From the NCBI RefSeq assembly GCF_011766325.1, contig NZ_BLLG01000003.1:62001-126000 (forward strand): a stretch of DNA of 64,000 nt, in the 5' to 3' direction. Of this stretch, positions 16,374 to 24,839 are shown piece by piece. How positions within the stretch are numbered: position 1 is the first letter of the stretch; every line of letters starts with the position of its first letter. The stretch comes from Streptomyces pacificus. GTDB taxonomy: Bacteria; Actinomycetota; Actinomycetes; Streptomycetales; Streptomycetaceae. Both the position numbers and the translations under genes were made by a program. Under the pieces are notes generated by a model, which saw only the letters and a program-made list of their open reading frames with translations, had not been told where the DNA came from and did not search any database.

Positions 16374-17402
16374 ATGCGGCAGGCGTACGAGACGGAGACG
16401 GAGACGGAGCACGGCAGCGCGGAGGACCCCCGCTCCGGTTCCCGGATCCGGGCCCTGCTCGCTGCCTGGCGGGGTGATCCCGGCATCTGGCGGCGCGGCG
16501 TCGTCGTCGCGGCCGTCGCGGTCGCCACCGGCCTGCTGATGATCCTGCACGCGCAGATCCCCAACCGGATCGGCAACGTGGGCAGCCTCACCGAGACGTT
16601 CCTGCCCTGGCTGGGGCTTCTGGTGCCGGTGCTGCTGGTCCTCGCCCTCCTGCGGCGCTCTGCGACGGCGCTGCTCGCGCTGCTCGTCCCGGTGGTCGTC
16701 TGGCTGAACCTCTTCGGCGGGCTGCTCTCGGACAAGGCGGCCGGCGGCGGGAACCTCACCGTCGCCACGCACAACGTGAACGCCGGGAACACCGACGTCG
16801 AGGGCACCGCCCGCGAAGTCGCTGCCTCGGGTGCCGAGATCGTCGCCCTGCAGGAGCTGACCGGCGACGCGGTCCCGGCGTACGAGGAGGCGCTCGCGCC
16901 CGAGTACCGCTACCACTCCGTCCAGGGCACGGTCGGCCTGTGGAGCAAGTACCCGATGAGCGACACCCGGCCCGTCGACATCCAGCTCGGCTGGGTCCGC
17001 GCCCTGCGCTCCACCATCGCCACGCCGTCCGGCGACGTCGCGGTGTACGTGGCACACCTGCCCTCGGTGCGGGTCAAGTGGAACGCGGGCTTCACCGCGA
17101 GCCAGCGGGACACCAGCGCCGACGCGCTGGGCGAGGCGATCGTCCGCGATCCGGTGGGGAAGGTCGTGCTCCTCGGCGACCTCAACGGCACGATGAACGA
17201 CCGCTCCCTGAACTCGGTCACCTCGCAGATGCGCTCCACGCAGGGCGCCGCGGGCGACGGCTTCGGCTTCAGCTGGCCGGCGTCGTTCCCGATGGCCAGA
17301 ATCGACCAGATCATGGTGAAGGGGGTCGAGCCGGTCTCGTCGTGGACGCTGCCGCGCACGGCCAGCGACCATCTGCCCATAGCGGCAAGCGTCCGCCTCT
17401 GA
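16374..17402 (+). CDS. Membrane-anchored endonuclease/exonuclease/phosphatase-family protein (VanJ-like)
   Basis: A 342-residue protein with three N-terminal membrane helices (about 42-62, 77-93 and 97-117) followed by an EEP-fold phosphoesterase domain. The catalytic blocks are complete: THNVNAGN (Asn), IVALQELTG (Glu, metal), VVLLGDLNGTMNDR (Asp/Asn), MARIDQIM and ASDHLPIAA (Asp-His). The layout equals that of S. coelicolor VanJ and related membrane phosphatases, in which the catalytic domain faces outward and acts on lipid-linked diphosphates, conferring teicoplanin resistance. A role on undecaprenyl-diphosphate is an inference; other EEP substrates are possible. ATG start preceded by GAGGA; a GTG five codons upstream is an alternative. 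It is followed by a broken aminopeptidase gene. Confidence 0.85.
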   Translation: MRQAYETETETEHGSAEDPRSGSRIRALLAAWRGDPGIWRRGVVVAAVAVATGLLMILHAQIPNRIGNVGSLTETFLPWLGLLVPVLLVLALLRRSATALLALLVPVVVWLNLFGGLLSDKAAGGGNLTVATHNVNAGNTDVEGTAREVAASGAEIVALQELTGDAVPAYEEALAPEYRYHSVQGTVGLWSKYPMSDTRPVDIQLGWVRALRSTIATPSGDVAVYVAHLPSVRVKWNAGFTASQRDTSADALGEAIVRDPVGKVVLLGDLNGTMNDRSLNSVTSQMRSTQGAAGDGFGFSWPASFPMARIDQIMVKGVEPVSSWTLPRTASDHLPIAASVRL

Positions 17403-17428
17403 CCGGCGCTGCCTCCCGTCAGGGCGGG

Positions 17429-17807
17429 GTGGCCTCGGACGCCGCGATCAGCTTCCCGGTGGGCGAAGCCAGGCCGGCGGAGAGCGTAGCGATGATCGAG
17501 ACGACGAACGGGCACTCGCCGCCGGCATCGCCGCCGCCAGGCCCGGAGCGCGCATCGGTGACCTCTCCCACGCCATCGGCACGATCCCCGACGAGGCGGG
17601 CTACCCGATCAGCACCGAGTTCGGAGGCCACGGCATCGGCCCGACCATGCACCAGGACCCCCACATCCCGAACACCGGACGGCCGGGCCGCGGATACACA
17701 CTGCGTCCCGGACTGCTGCTCGCCCTGGAACCCCGGGTCATGGCCGGCACCGCCGCACTCGTCACCGACGCCGACGGGTGGACACTGCGCAGCGCCACCG
17801 CCAGGCG
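17429..17807 (+). pseudogene. Decayed methionine aminopeptidase remnant
   Basis: This stretch encodes the back half of a type I methionine aminopeptidase in two frames. The first part reads VASDAAISFPVGEARPAES...MIETT; after a one-base loss near 17506-17509 a second frame continues ERALAAGIAAARPGARIGDL and FGGHGIGPTMHQDPHIPN with the family's GHG and metal Glu (LALEPRVM) blocks, ending at GWTLRSAT. The N-terminal half is missing and the C-terminus (the AEHT block) is cut off at the nadE stop codon. It is clearly not the product of the intact map gene at 6.5-7.3 kb, since the sequence differs strongly. It is a dead paralog left by a deletion. Confidence 0.85.
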
Positions 17808-19589
17808 TCAGCGGGTCGTCGTCTCGCGCCAGCGATTCGTGATCGGCAGCCGGCGGTCCTTGCCGAAGCCCTTCGCAGAGATCTTGGTGCCCGGCGGGTA
17901 CTGCCGCCGCTTGTACTCGGCGGCGTCGACCAGCCGCAGCACCCTCGCCACCAGCTCCTCGTCGTGGCCCGCCGCCACGATCGCGTCCTTGCCCTGGTCG
18001 CGGTCGACGTACCGTGCCAGGATCCGGTCGAGCACGTCGTAGTCGGGGAGGGAGTCGGTGTCGACCTGCCCCGGCCGCAGCTCGGCACTCGGCGGCTTGG
18101 CGATCGAGTTCTCCGGAATCGGCGGGGTCCCGCCGCGCTCCTCGGCGGCCCGGTTGCGCCACTTCGCCAGCCGGAAGACCGCGGACTTGTAGACGTCCTT
18201 GATCGGGCCGTAGGCCCCGACGGAGTCGCCGTACAGCGTCGAATAGCCGACCGCCAGCTCGCTCTTGTTGCCCGGGGCGAGCACGAGATGCCCCTCCTGG
18301 TTGGAGACGGCCATCAGGGTGGTGCCGCGCAGCCGCGACTGGAGGTTCTCCTCCGCCAGGCCGGTCAGCGAGAGCGACCCCATGAAGGCGCTGAACATGG
18401 GCTCGATCGGCACGGTGCGGAAGTTCAGCCCGGTGCGGCGGGCGAGTTCGGCGGCGTCCCTTCGGGAGTGGTCCGAGGAGTACCTGGACGGCATGGAGAC
18501 GCCGTACACGTGCTCCGCCCCCAGCGCGTCGCAGGCGATCGCGGCGACCAGCGCGGAATCGATACCTCCGGAGAGGCCGATGACGACCGAGCGGAAGCCG
18601 TTCTTGGTGACGTACGCGCGAAGGCCGACCACCAGCGCCGAGTACACCTCCTCTTCGTCGTCGAGCCGTTGCGCATAGCCGCCCGTCAACTCCCGCTCGT
18701 ACGCGGGGGGCTGCTGCCCGTGCACCGGCGGCGGCTCCTCGGAGAGGACCACCCGGTCGATGGTCAGCCCGTCGTCCACCGGGCCCGTGGGTGCGTCGGC
18801 GGCCGCGGCCGGGAGGTCCAGGTCCAGGATCACGCTGCCCTCGGCGAACTGCGGCGCACGCGCCAGGACCTCGCCGTCGCGGTCGACGACGATCGAGTCA
18901 CCGTCGAAGACGAGCTCGTCCTGGCCGCCGGTCATCGCGAGGTACGCGGTGGTGCAGCCGGCCTCCTGGGCGCGCTTGCGGACCAGCTCCAGGCGGGTGT
19001 CGTCCTTGTCCTGCTCGTAGGGCGAGGCGTTGACCGACAGCAGCAGCCCGGCCCCCGCGGAGCGCGCGGCGGGGACCCGGCCGCCGTCCTGCCAGAGGTC
19101 CTCGCAGATGGCGAGCGCGACATCGACGCCGCGCACGCGGACCACGGGCATGGTGCCGCCCGGCACGAAGTACCGGAACTCGTCGAAGACGCCGTAGTTG
19201 GGCAGGTGGTGCTTGGCGAACGTCAGCACCACCCGGCCGCCGTGCAGCACGGCCGCCGCGTTCTGCGGGGCGCCGGCCGGCTGGCCGTACCGGGGCTGGG
19301 CCTTCTCGGAGCGGTCGAGGTAGCCGACCACCACCGGGATCTCCCCGAAGCCCTCGTCGGCGAGACGGGCGGCGAGCGCCCGCAGGGCGGCCCGCGACGC
19401 CTCGACGAAGGACGGCCGCAGGGCCAGGTCCTCGACGGGGTAGCCGGTCAGCGCCATCTCGGGGAACGCGACGAGGTGCGCGCCCTGCGCGGCGGCGTGC
19501 CGGGTCCAGTGCAGAACCGACTCGGCGTTGCCGGCGAGATCGCCGACGGTCGAGTCGATCTGGTTCATGGCGAGGCGAAGTCGAGGCAC
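17808..19589 (-). CDS. nadE: Glutamine-dependent NAD+ synthetase
   Basis: A 593-residue NadE that amidates nicotinic acid adenine dinucleotide to NAD+, using glutamine. The N-terminal nitrilase-fold glutaminase has the Glu44-Lys126-Cys162 triad (FPEMALTGYP, FAKHHLPN, ICEDLWQD). The synthetase domain has the ATP P-loop GLSGGIDSALVA (about 340-351) and the LAPGNKSELAVGYSTLYGD and GAYGPIKDVYK blocks. Start is GTG, with the conserved LRLAMNQIDSTVGDL following. The end closely matches the actinobacterial enzyme. It is antiparallel to the truncated aminopeptidase, whose end coincides with its stop. It is single and has no nadABC neighbours. Confidence 0.96.
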   Translation of the reverse strand: MPRLRLAMNQIDSTVGDLAGNAESVLHWTRHAAAQGAHLVAFPEMALTGYPVEDLALRPSFVEASRAALRALAARLADEGFGEIPVVVGYLDRSEKAQPRYGQPAGAPQNAAAVLHGGRVVLTFAKHHLPNYGVFDEFRYFVPGGTMPVVRVRGVDVALAICEDLWQDGGRVPAARSAGAGLLLSVNASPYEQDKDDTRLELVRKRAQEAGCTTAYLAMTGGQDELVFDGDSIVVDRDGEVLARAPQFAEGSVILDLDLPAAAADAPTGPVDDGLTIDRVVLSEEPPPVHGQQPPAYERELTGGYAQRLDDEEEVYSALVVGLRAYVTKNGFRSVVIGLSGGIDSALVAAIACDALGAEHVYGVSMPSRYSSDHSRRDAAELARRTGLNFRTVPIEPMFSAFMGSLSLTGLAEENLQSRLRGTTLMAVSNQEGHLVLAPGNKSELAVGYSTLYGDSVGAYGPIKDVYKSAVFRLAKWRNRAAEERGGTPPIPENSIAKPPSAELRPGQVDTDSLPDYDVLDRILARYVDRDQGKDAIVAAGHDEELVARVLRLVDAAEYKRRQYPPGTKISAKGFGKDRRLPITNRWRETTTR

Positions 19590-19749
19590 GCGCCCAGTGT
19601 AATCGTCTCTCTGACGCGATGTCCCGGTGTGCCTCCCGCGGTACTTCCGCGTTCCGCGGCACTCCCAGGGTCCGCGGCATCCGGTGCTCGGCCTGGCGCT
19701 GGGTCCGGCGCTCGGCCCGGCGCTGGGTCGGGTGCTGGGGCGGGCGCCC

Positions 19750-19797
19750 GGTCCGTCGCGCGTCCGGTCCGTCGCGCGTCCGGTCCGTCGCGCGTCC
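19750..19797. repeat. 16-bp tandem repeat, three copies
   Basis: Three perfect head-to-tail copies of GGTCCGTCGCGCGTCC occupy 48 bp, with a partial copy following. Confidence 0.92.
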
Positions 19798-19894
19798 GGC
19801 GCCGGTCCGCAGCGGATCTCCGTCCCCTCCGCCGGAGGCCCCAGCCCCGGCGCGGCGGCCGGCCCGTCGTGCTGCCTGTCGCACTGCCCGCCGG

Positions 19895-19942
19895 CCTGCC
19901 CGCCGCGCTGCCCGTCGGCCTGCCCGCCGCGCTGCCCGTCGG
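19895..19942. repeat. 24-bp tandem repeat, two copies
   Basis: Two perfect copies of a 24-bp unit (CCTGCCCGCCGCG followed by CTGCCCGTCGG) are followed by degraded copies up to about 19980. Each unit is itself made of two related 12-mers. Confidence 0.88.
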
Positions 19943-20120
19943 CCTGCCGGTCGCACCGCCCGTCGTCCCGCCGGTCGCGGGTCTCCGCCCCTTCGGCCCG
20001 AGATCCCCGCCCCGGCCGAGGAGAAGGACCCGTCGTCCCGCCCGCGGCCCGGTCCGTCGCATCGCCGCGGTGCCCCGCCGCCCGGGGCTCCCGCCCGCCG
20101 ACCAGGGCGGTTCCGAGTGC

Positions 20121-21914
20121 TCAGCGCTCGTAGGCCAGTGTCGTCATCATCCCGGTCTCCGAGTGGTAGATGTTATGGCAGTGGAACATCCACAGGCCCG
20201 GATTGTCCGCGTCGAAGTCCGCCACCAGTTTGCGGTGCGGCAGCAGGATCGCCGTGTCCTTGCGGGCGCCTAGGGAGTCGATGCCGGCCAGGGCGAAGGT
20301 GTGGCCGTGCAGGTGCATGGGGTGCCACATGTCCGTGGCGTTGACGACCACCAGCCGCACCCGCTCGCCGTACTCGATCCGGTGGAGCGTCTCCGGGTCG
20401 TACGGCTTGCGGTCGAACGCCCAGTCGTAGCGCTTCATCCCGCCGGTCAGCGTGAACCGGAGCAGACGGTCCGGGCGGCGCCGGTCCAGGGCCACCGACT
20501 CCGTCGGCCGCAGATGCGCGGACGACTGCAGCACCCTGCGGTCCAGTTCCGACGGCCGGGTGGACGGCTTGGGCGTCGGTCCGCCGCCCGTGCGCAGCAC
20601 GGCCATCGCCGAGCCCCTCTTGCCCTCCGCGAGCGCCGTGAACGGGAACACCCCGTCCTTGGCGGTGACCAGCACGTCGTAGCGCTCGGCCATGCCCAGC
20701 AGCAGTGCGTCGGTCTTGTAGGGGTGGACGGGGAAGCCGTCCGAGTGGACGACGGTCATCTCGTGGCCGCCGAGCGCCACCCGGAACGCCGTCTCGGCCC
20801 CGGCGTTGATGATCCGCAGCCGGATCCGGTCGCCCGGCTTCGCCTTGAACTCCGTCGGATGGTCCGCCGTACGCCCGTTGACCAGGTAGTACGGGTAGGC
20901 GACATCGCCCGCGTGTCCGCCGAGCAGTTTGCTCGTCGCGTCGGTCATCAGCCGGCGCGGTCCCCTGCCGCCGGCCGGCCCGGGCGATCCGCCGCCCGCG
21001 TCGGGCTCCTGGGGACCGGCCGGACCGTGCCCGGCGTCGACCCCGCCGGAGGGACGGGAACTCGGCCGTGCGTCGCGCCCGCCGTCTCCGCCGTCCCCGT
21101 TTCCGTTCCCGTCTTCTTCTCCGTGCCCGTCCTCGGCGTTCCGTTGGTCCGGCCCGCGGTCCCGGTCCCGCTCCTCGTCCCCGCCGCCGTGGCCGCGGTC
21201 GTGCGCGTTGCCGTGCCCCATGGCGGGCTTGCCCTTGAGGAGCTGCGCCAGCACGTCGTCGGGGGTGGACCCGTCCACGCCGTCGATCCAGTCGTCCAGG
21301 ACGATGATCCACTCGTGGTCGTAGACCAGTGGTTCCTTCGGGTCTTCCACGATCAGCGGCGCGTACATGCCCCGATCGATCTGCACGCCGTAGTGGGGGT
21401 GGAACCAGTGGGTGCCCGCGTGCGGCACGGTGAAGCGGTAGGCGAACGTCCCGCCGGCCTTGATCGCCGGCTGCGTCACGCCCGGTACGCCGTCCATCCT
21501 GTTCTCGATGGCGATCCCGTGCCAGTGCACGGTGGTGGGCGCCGGCAGATGGTTGGACAGGGTGAGTTCGAGGGTGTCCCCCTCGTTGATCCGCACCTCC
21601 TTGCCCGGTAGCCGGCCGTCGTACGTCCAGGTCCTGAACGTGCGCCCGCGGCCGATGTCGACCGTGCCCGGCGTGGCCGTGTACGCGAGCGCGCGGAGCG
21701 GTCCCACACTGCCCACCGCCGCCGGGCCGCCGACCTTCCGGCCGTCGGCGGAGGCGGAAACCTCGGCAGGTGCGCCCGCGGCGCCACGGCCGCGGGCGTC
21801 CGACCCTCCGCCGGAGCAGGCGGCGAGCAGCCCCGACCCGGCGGCGGCGATCCCGGCGCCGAGCACGGCGCGGCGGGTGGGGGAGGTCTGACGGGTGTGC
21901 TCCTGACTGGACAT
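20121..21914 (-). CDS. Tat-exported multicopper oxidase lipoprotein
   Basis: A 597-residue multicopper oxidase with three cupredoxin domains. The N-terminus carries a twin-arginine signal (TRRAVLGAG, about 13-21) and a lipobox LLAAC with Cys33, so it is exported folded and lipid-anchored. All copper motifs are intact: HWHG (about 130-133), HWFHPH (169-174), HPMHLHGHTF and HCHNIYHSETGM (type 1 site with Met). Residues about 231-320 are a low-complexity insertion rich in Gly, Asp, Glu and His (AMGHGNAHDRGHGGGDEE...) between domains 1 and 2, which could be a metal-binding or flexible arm. ATG start with GGAGGG upstream. Likely roles are copper(I) detoxification or phenol oxidation. The nearby DUF305/DUF3105 genes make copper handling plausible. 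Confidence 0.93.
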   Translation of the reverse strand: MSSQEHTRQTSPTRRAVLGAGIAAAGSGLLAACSGGGSDARGRGAAGAPAEVSASADGRKVGGPAAVGSVGPLRALAYTATPGTVDIGRGRTFRTWTYDGRLPGKEVRINEGDTLELTLSNHLPAPTTVHWHGIAIENRMDGVPGVTQPAIKAGGTFAYRFTVPHAGTHWFHPHYGVQIDRGMYAPLIVEDPKEPLVYDHEWIIVLDDWIDGVDGSTPDDVLAQLLKGKPAMGHGNAHDRGHGGGDEERDRDRGPDQRNAEDGHGEEDGNGNGDGGDGGRDARPSSRPSGGVDAGHGPAGPQEPDAGGGSPGPAGGRGPRRLMTDATSKLLGGHAGDVAYPYYLVNGRTADHPTEFKAKPGDRIRLRIINAGAETAFRVALGGHEMTVVHSDGFPVHPYKTDALLLGMAERYDVLVTAKDGVFPFTALAEGKRGSAMAVLRTGGGPTPKPSTRPSELDRRVLQSSAHLRPTESVALDRRRPDRLLRFTLTGGMKRYDWAFDRKPYDPETLHRIEYGERVRLVVVNATDMWHPMHLHGHTFALAGIDSLGARKDTAILLPHRKLVADFDADNPGLWMFHCHNIYHSETGMMTTLAYER

Positions 21915-22004
21915 GGCCCTCCGGTTGGTCGAACATGCGCACCGCCCCCGCTGGGGACGGGCCCCGGGCGGGGCTGAACGCAGCACGATCTAGCATGGGG
22001 CACG

Positions 22005-22241
22005 ATGACCGAAACATCCGGTACATCCAGAACTGTCGCGATGCTCATCGCGCCGGGTGCCCTGCGGTACACCGCCTGGGTGCTCGAACTGCTCCTGGCC
22101 ACGGGCCTCGGGCCGGTACAGGCGTGCGTCGGCGAACTCCCGGCAGCTCACCAGCCCTTCGGCGGTCTGTTCCGGGCCACGGAGCCCGCCGCAGGGCTGC
22201 TTGCCCCCGCCGGGCCGGCCACCGCGCGGAGGGCGATGTGA
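22005..22241 (+). CDS. Small hypothetical protein coupled to the downstream hydrolase
   Basis: A 78-residue open frame with streptomycete-like third-position GC. A TAGCAT -10 hexamer at 21991-21996 ends eight bases before the ATG, suggesting a leaderless start. Its TGA overlaps the GTG of the hydrolase gene (GTGA at 22238-22241). Residues about 12-36 (AMLIAPGALRYTAWVLELLL) are mildly hydrophobic. No family was recognised. Position and overlap argue that it is translated; it could instead be only a leader for the hydrolase. Confidence 0.45.
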   Translation: MTETSGTSRTVAMLIAPGALRYTAWVLELLLATGLGPVQACVGELPAAHQPFGGLFRATEPAAGLLAPAGPATARRAM

Positions 22242-23197
22242 CATACGTACGGGACGATGGAGTGATGTCCGCACGAGGCAACGGCACGGCGTTCGTACGG
22301 ATCGGCGGAGTACCGCACCATGTGGCCGTCGAGGGCAGCGGACCCGTCTGCGTTCTCAGCGCGGGCCTCGCGTTGAGCTGGTTCGACTGGGATCCGGTCG
22401 TGCCCCTGCTGACCCCGCACCGCACCGTCGTCCGCTTCGACCGGCCCGGGCACGGGCTCAGCGGACCCGCCGCCGTGCCCCCGTCCGCAGCAGGAGAGGC
22501 GCACCGCATCGCCCGGCTCCTGGACGCCCTCGGACTCGGCGGACCGCCCGCGACCGTCGTCGGGCACTCCATCGCGGGCTTCCACGCCGAGGCCTTCGCG
22601 CGCCTCCACCCCGCCCGAACCGCCGGTCTGGTCCTCGTCGACACCAGTATCGAGGAGGACGCAAAGGCGCCCGCAGCGCCCGCAGTCCGCACCGCCCTGG
22701 CACGCGGCGTGGGCACGGCCCTCACGGCCGTCGGAGCGCCAGCCGCGGTCGGCCCGCCCCTGCGCCGCGCCCTCGTCCGGCTGTCCCGCGAGCGCGGCGG
22801 CGATCCCGCGCCCGCCCGGCTCGTACGCCGCTGCTACGGCACCTCACGCGTGCTCCGCGGCGCGCTGCTGGAGAACGCCCACTACCGCGCGGTCGCCGCC
22901 GAACTGCTGGCGCTGCGCGCGCGGTTCCCGCTTCCGGACGGTGTGCCCGTCACCGTGCTGGCCGCCATGGGCACTGCCACTGCCACGGGTGCGGGTGCGG
23001 GTGCGGGTGCGGCCACGGGTGCGGCCGCCGCTGCCGAGGGGCGAGGTCGTCGCGGCTCCAGCGGCCGCCGGCTGGACCGGCAGCGCGCGCTGGCCGAGGA
23101 GCTCGGTGACGCGCGCTTCGAGGCCGTCGCTTCTTCGGGGCACCTGATGATGCTGGACCGCCCGGACGCGGTGGCCCGGGCGGTGCTCAGGCTTTGA
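22238..23197 (+). CDS. Alpha/beta-hydrolase fold protein
   Basis: A 319-residue alpha/beta hydrolase. The nucleophile elbow is GHSIAG, the oxyanion-hole region is LSAGLALSWFDWDPV, and the acid-loop/His end is SSGHLMMLDRPDAV. The preceding RFDRPGHGLS block is typical. A microsatellite of GGTGCG units (about 22985-23015) has expanded in frame and adds a Gly/Ala/Thr run plus an arginine-rich segment between the core and the last strand. The start is taken at the GTG overlapping the previous stop because GGAGGG precedes it; the ATG at 22265 is an alternative. Substrate is unknown. It converges on the CBS protein gene. Confidence 0.83.
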   Translation: MTYVRDDGVMSARGNGTAFVRIGGVPHHVAVEGSGPVCVLSAGLALSWFDWDPVVPLLTPHRTVVRFDRPGHGLSGPAAVPPSAAGEAHRIARLLDALGLGGPPATVVGHSIAGFHAEAFARLHPARTAGLVLVDTSIEEDAKAPAAPAVRTALARGVGTALTAVGAPAAVGPPLRRALVRLSRERGGDPAPARLVRRCYGTSRVLRGALLENAHYRAVAAELLALRARFPLPDGVPVTVLAAMGTATATGAGAGAGAATGAAAAAEGRGRRGSSGRRLDRQRALAEELGDARFEAVASSGHLMMLDRPDAVARAVLRL

Positions 23198-23393
23198 CGG
23201 GAGCGCGACCTCCGACCGAGACGGAGCGGCGCCTGCCGTGAGGGTGCAGGGAGTGCGGCACACGGGGTGCGCACACGGGGGCTTGGCGCATGCCGCGTGG
23301 CGGCACGTGGCCCAGGGGCACATGCCGTGAGCCCGCACACGGAGAGCGGCTTGCGGGGTTCCCGCCTGTGCGCGCCGCTGAACTGACGATTCG

Positions 23394-23813
23394 TCAGCTC
23401 CGTGCGTACACCTGCTCGACCCACTGGGCGAGCTGGTCCTCCGACAGGTGCTGTGCCAGATCGGACTCGCTGATCATGCCCACGAGTCGCTTGTCCTCGA
23501 TGACCGGAAGCCGGCGGATCTGGTGCTCCTGCATCTCGTGCAGGACGGCGCCCACGTCAGCGCCGGATTCGATCCACCGCGGGGTTCCCCGGGCCATGTC
23601 GCCCGCTGTGACCTTCGACGGGTCGTGGCCCATGGCCACACAGCCGATCACGATGTCCCGGTCGGTCAGAATCCCGCACAGCCGTTCGTCGGCGTCGGCT
23701 ATGGGCAGCGCGCCCACTTTCAGCTCGCGCATCAACTGCGCGGCACGGTCGAGAGTTTGGTGTGCCGGGATCCACTGGGCCCCGGAATGCATGATGTCCT
23801 TGGCGGTGGTCAT
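23394..23813 (-). CDS. Tandem CBS-domain protein
   Basis: A 139-residue soluble protein made of two CBS domains (about 5-60 and 70-130), which normally sense adenosyl nucleotides or bind metal as dimers. It starts with the typical TTAKDIMHSGAQWI, contains LMRELKVGALPIADAD and GILTDRDIVIG in the first domain, and MQEHQIRRLPVIEDKRLVGMISESDLA in the second would exceed quoting limits but is complete. ATG start with AGGAGG ideally placed. Such small CBS proteins are multi-copy in streptomycetes and often stress-regulated. It has no obvious operon partner. Confidence 0.9.
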   Translation of the reverse strand: MTTAKDIMHSGAQWIPAHQTLDRAAQLMRELKVGALPIADADERLCGILTDRDIVIGCVAMGHDPSKVTAGDMARGTPRWIESGADVGAVLHEMQEHQIRRLPVIEDKRLVGMISESDLAQHLSEDQLAQWVEQVYARS

Positions 23814-24839
23814 GGGGTTCGTACCTCCTGGGCGTGGCTCAGTCCGTTGTCACCCGATGTCACGCCCGCCGTCCCGCGCGGATGGGGAGGATCGGCAGGC
23901 GGTCGACCGGCGCCGCGGGCCGGGATCTCCCCGGCCGGGACCGCGGGGACTCCTCCGACGCACCATGGGCGGGCAGCGCCGCTGCGAGCCCGGGGGGCGG
24001 TCCCGGCGGGCGGTCCCCGCGGGCGCCGAGGAAGCCGTCTTCGACCTTACCGCCGACGCCGTGGCAGCGCCCGACGGGGCGACCGGCTTCCGGGAGGGCC
24101 CCGCATCCTCGCGGGGGACGCGCATCGGCCCCTGATCTGTCGCGGACTGACGGCAGGCGGCGCGTGGGGGCGTGTGCACATTCCTCTCCCGGCCCGCCAC
24201 GGTTTCGTGTGCAGCCGAGGTGAGCCCGAGGCCGCCACGGGATGATCTTGAAGCGCTGAGGGGCCTGGCGAACGTTTCTGCCGGCTGGTCGTCGGACTCG
24301 GTATGACCCTGCGGAAAGACCGTCCCACGCGCATCGGCTACGCGCTGGTGGACGCGGATCTGGTGGAGCACGAGGCTGAGGCCGGCGGTGCTTTCGATGA
24401 CTGGTACGAGGCCGTCACCGACGTGCGGGACGAGCATGTGGAGCGGGCGCACGGAGACGTACCGAGTGAGGGTGGGGGCGGGGTTGTCGGCTTCGTCGGA
24501 CGCCGGATGAGCGGCGTCGATAGCCCCCGGGTATGAGTTGGCCAGGCGGCCCACGAGGCGCTTCAGAACGCGGTCGACAACACCGACCTGCTGTTGAACA
24601 TGCTCAAGTCGGTCGGTCTGCAGGGAGAGGCTGGTGACGGGGACGCCCACGCCCGGCGACGTCCAGCAGGTCCGGGGACGGCAGCAGCAGGAGGCCGCGG
24701 CGAAGAAGGCGCTCAAGGCCCAGCGGCGGGAGGAGAACGAACGCAACCGCGCTGCCAAGCTCGCCCGCCGGGCCCGGCTCGCCCTGCCGCCCGAGGCACG
24801 GCTGGGCGCGGTAGTACGGGGTGGTCTGCGGCGGGACGG
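23814..24839. other. Decayed or gene-poor region
   Basis: About 1 kb between the CBS gene and a lipoprotein gene without a confident gene. Several short frames with good codon bias start and stop (for example 24051-24132, 24242-24305, and the two listed entries), which suggests worn-out coding DNA. I could not assign the fragments to a family. GC at third positions is lower than in the neighbours near 24230-24600. Confidence 0.45.
24303..24536 (+). CDS. Possible small acidic hypothetical protein
   Basis: A 77-residue open frame, ATG start, with about 80% GC at third positions. It is acidic in the middle (VDADLVEHEAEAGG, DVRDEHVERAH) and ends in a glycine run. There is no good ribosome binding site and no recognised family. 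It may be a fragment of a lost gene. Confidence 0.25.
   Translation: MTLRKDRPTRIGYALVDADLVEHEAEAGGAFDDWYEAVTDVRDEHVERAHGDVPSEGGGGVVGFVGRRMSGVDSPRV

Larger units (their letters stand above)
19590..20120. other. Repeat-filled gap between nadE and the multicopper oxidase gene
   Basis: This 531-bp stretch lies upstream of nadE and downstream of the multicopper oxidase gene. It consists largely of tandem arrays of different units (see the two repeat entries) and GGCGCTGGGTC/GGCGCTCGG motifs (19690-19740). Open frames through it are alanine/arginine/proline-rich without family resemblance. No terminator or promoter was identified with confidence. Confidence 0.6.

Noticed and set aside
19565..20062. 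165-codon Thr/Gly/Arg-rich open frame on the minus strand
   Set aside because: It is generated by the tandem repeats of the gap and its C-terminal end overlaps the start of nadE in another frame.
17778..20273. 831-codon open frame on the plus strand
   Set aside because: It is opposite nadE and continues through tandem repeats; nadE explains the coding signal.
23383..23397. CTGACGA/TCGTCAG palindrome as terminator of the CBS gene
   Set aside because: The arms are separated by one base, so no hairpin loop can form, and it overlaps the stop codon.
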